From Sulfurospirillum sp. UBA6810 (GTDB lineage: Bacteria > Campylobacterota > Campylobacteria > Campylobacterales > Sulfurospirillaceae), in the NCBI GenBank assembly GCA_002469305.1, contig DKEY01000004.1:599-7169 (forward strand): a stretch of DNA of 6,571 nucleotides, given 5' to 3'. A model generated the notes under the pieces. The model searched no databases. It saw only the letters and a list, made by a program, of their open reading frames with translations, and was not told where the DNA came from. Made by a program: the position numbers and the translations under genes. Each line of letters begins with the position of its first letter. Positions within the stretch are counted from its first letter, which is position 1. This document shows positions 6,150-6,571 of this stretch, piece after piece.

Positions 6150-6571
6150 CTAGCTTAGTTTTTTAACTATTGAACAAGTATCATAATTGCCGTTGACAAT
6201 GCTAAGAAGATTGTTTTTTTCAAACATATTGCACACTACTATTGGAAGGTCATTGTCTTTTGCAAGGGCTATAGATGTATCATCCATCACTTTGATATTA
6301 TCATCCATTGCTCTTTCATAAGTGAGTTCATTGATCTTTTGAGCATCTAAAAACTTGTTTGGGTCTTTGTCATAAACTCCATCTACTTTTGTAGCTTTTA
6401 TAATCATATCAGCATTAATTTCGATAGCTCTTAGTGTTGCTGCTGTGTCTGTTGTAAAGAAAGGATTGCCTGTTCCTGCTGCGAAAATAACTATACGACC
6501 CTTTTCCAAGTGTCTTTGTGCACGTCTTACAATAAATGTTTCACTTATAGCTTCCATTTTGATAGCACTTT
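6150..6571 (-). CDS. pyrH: UMP kinase, 3' part (N-terminus off the window)
   Basis: Cytosolic amino-acid-kinase-family enzyme that phosphorylates UMP to UDP with ATP in pyrimidine nucleotide synthesis; the bacterial form is a hexamer that is often activated by GTP and inhibited by UTP. The visible 139 residues are the C-terminal 60% or so of a protein usually 235-240 long. Clear motifs are the nucleotide-site segment AAGTGNPFFTTDTAA, then IKATKVDGVYDKDP, then the C-terminal KVMDDTSIALAKDNDLPIVVCNM. The reading frame continues to the right edge (SAIKMEAISET), so the ATG at 6557 is internal and not the start. It ends in TAG at 6150-6152 and is followed by the palindrome. It precedes rpoZ as in C. 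jejuni, from memory. Confidence 0.96.
   Translation of the reverse strand, partial: SAIKMEAISETFIVRRAQRHLEKGRIVIFAAGTGNPFFTTDTAATLRAIEINADMIIKATKVDGVYDKDPNKFLDAQKINELTYERAMDDNIKVMDDTSIALAKDNDLPIVVCNMFEKNNLLSIVNGNYDTCSIVKKLS

Noticed and set aside
6555..6557. ATG at 6557 as the start of a short 135-residue gene
   Set aside because: The same frame stays open to the window edge and the upstream residues SAIK continue the UMP kinase fold, so this Met is internal.

Overview
The window is AT-rich with long A/T homopolymer runs, and every gene lies on the minus strand, so transcription runs right to left. In that direction the order is pyrH (3' part), rpoZ, spoT, tyrS, a nitronate monooxygenase-family gene, and a periplasmic N-acetylmuramoyl-L-alanine amidase (5' part). 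From memory, this is the order pyrH-rpoZ-spoT-tyrS-(NPD family)-amiA of Campylobacter jejuni. Together with the protein sequences it points to a Campylobacterota chromosome, with a Sulfurimonas-like free-living member the best guess. No mobile element, CRISPR array, tRNA or rRNA was seen.

Layout: 6150-6571 is the C-terminal part of UMP kinase. 5955-6149 is the only sizeable non-coding stretch. It holds a perfect 36-bp palindrome, two nearly identical 40-nt repeats that each fold into a stem-loop in the minus-strand RNA, and a possible 9-codon ORF between them. Then follow rpoZ (5739-5954), spoT (3570-5723, GTG start), tyrS (2351-3550), the FMN enzyme (1254-2351) and the amidase (1-1270, cut by the window edge). 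Gaps are 15 nt (rpoZ/spoT) and 19 nt (spoT/tyrS), followed by a 1-nt TAATG overlap and a 17-nt overlap. This spacing indicates one polycistronic unit from rpoZ to the amidase with translational coupling at its end.

How the genes relate: omega (rpoZ) is a core RNA polymerase subunit that forms part of a ppGpp-binding site in E. coli. SpoT makes and degrades (p)ppGpp, and TyrRS determines how much tRNA-Tyr is charged, so the first three genes are thematically linked to the stringent response. The last two, a flavin oxidoreductase and a cell-separation hydrolase, have no obvious functional link to them.

The proteins are ordinary core-genome proteins. The part most worth a second look is the pyrH-rpoZ spacer. 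Its two hairpins share a compensatory base-pair difference and contain G-U pairs only in the sense RNA. A tiny ORF with a good ribosome-binding site ends in Arg-Pro-stop just before the second hairpin, an architecture that resembles a leader-peptide attenuator. That reading is inference.
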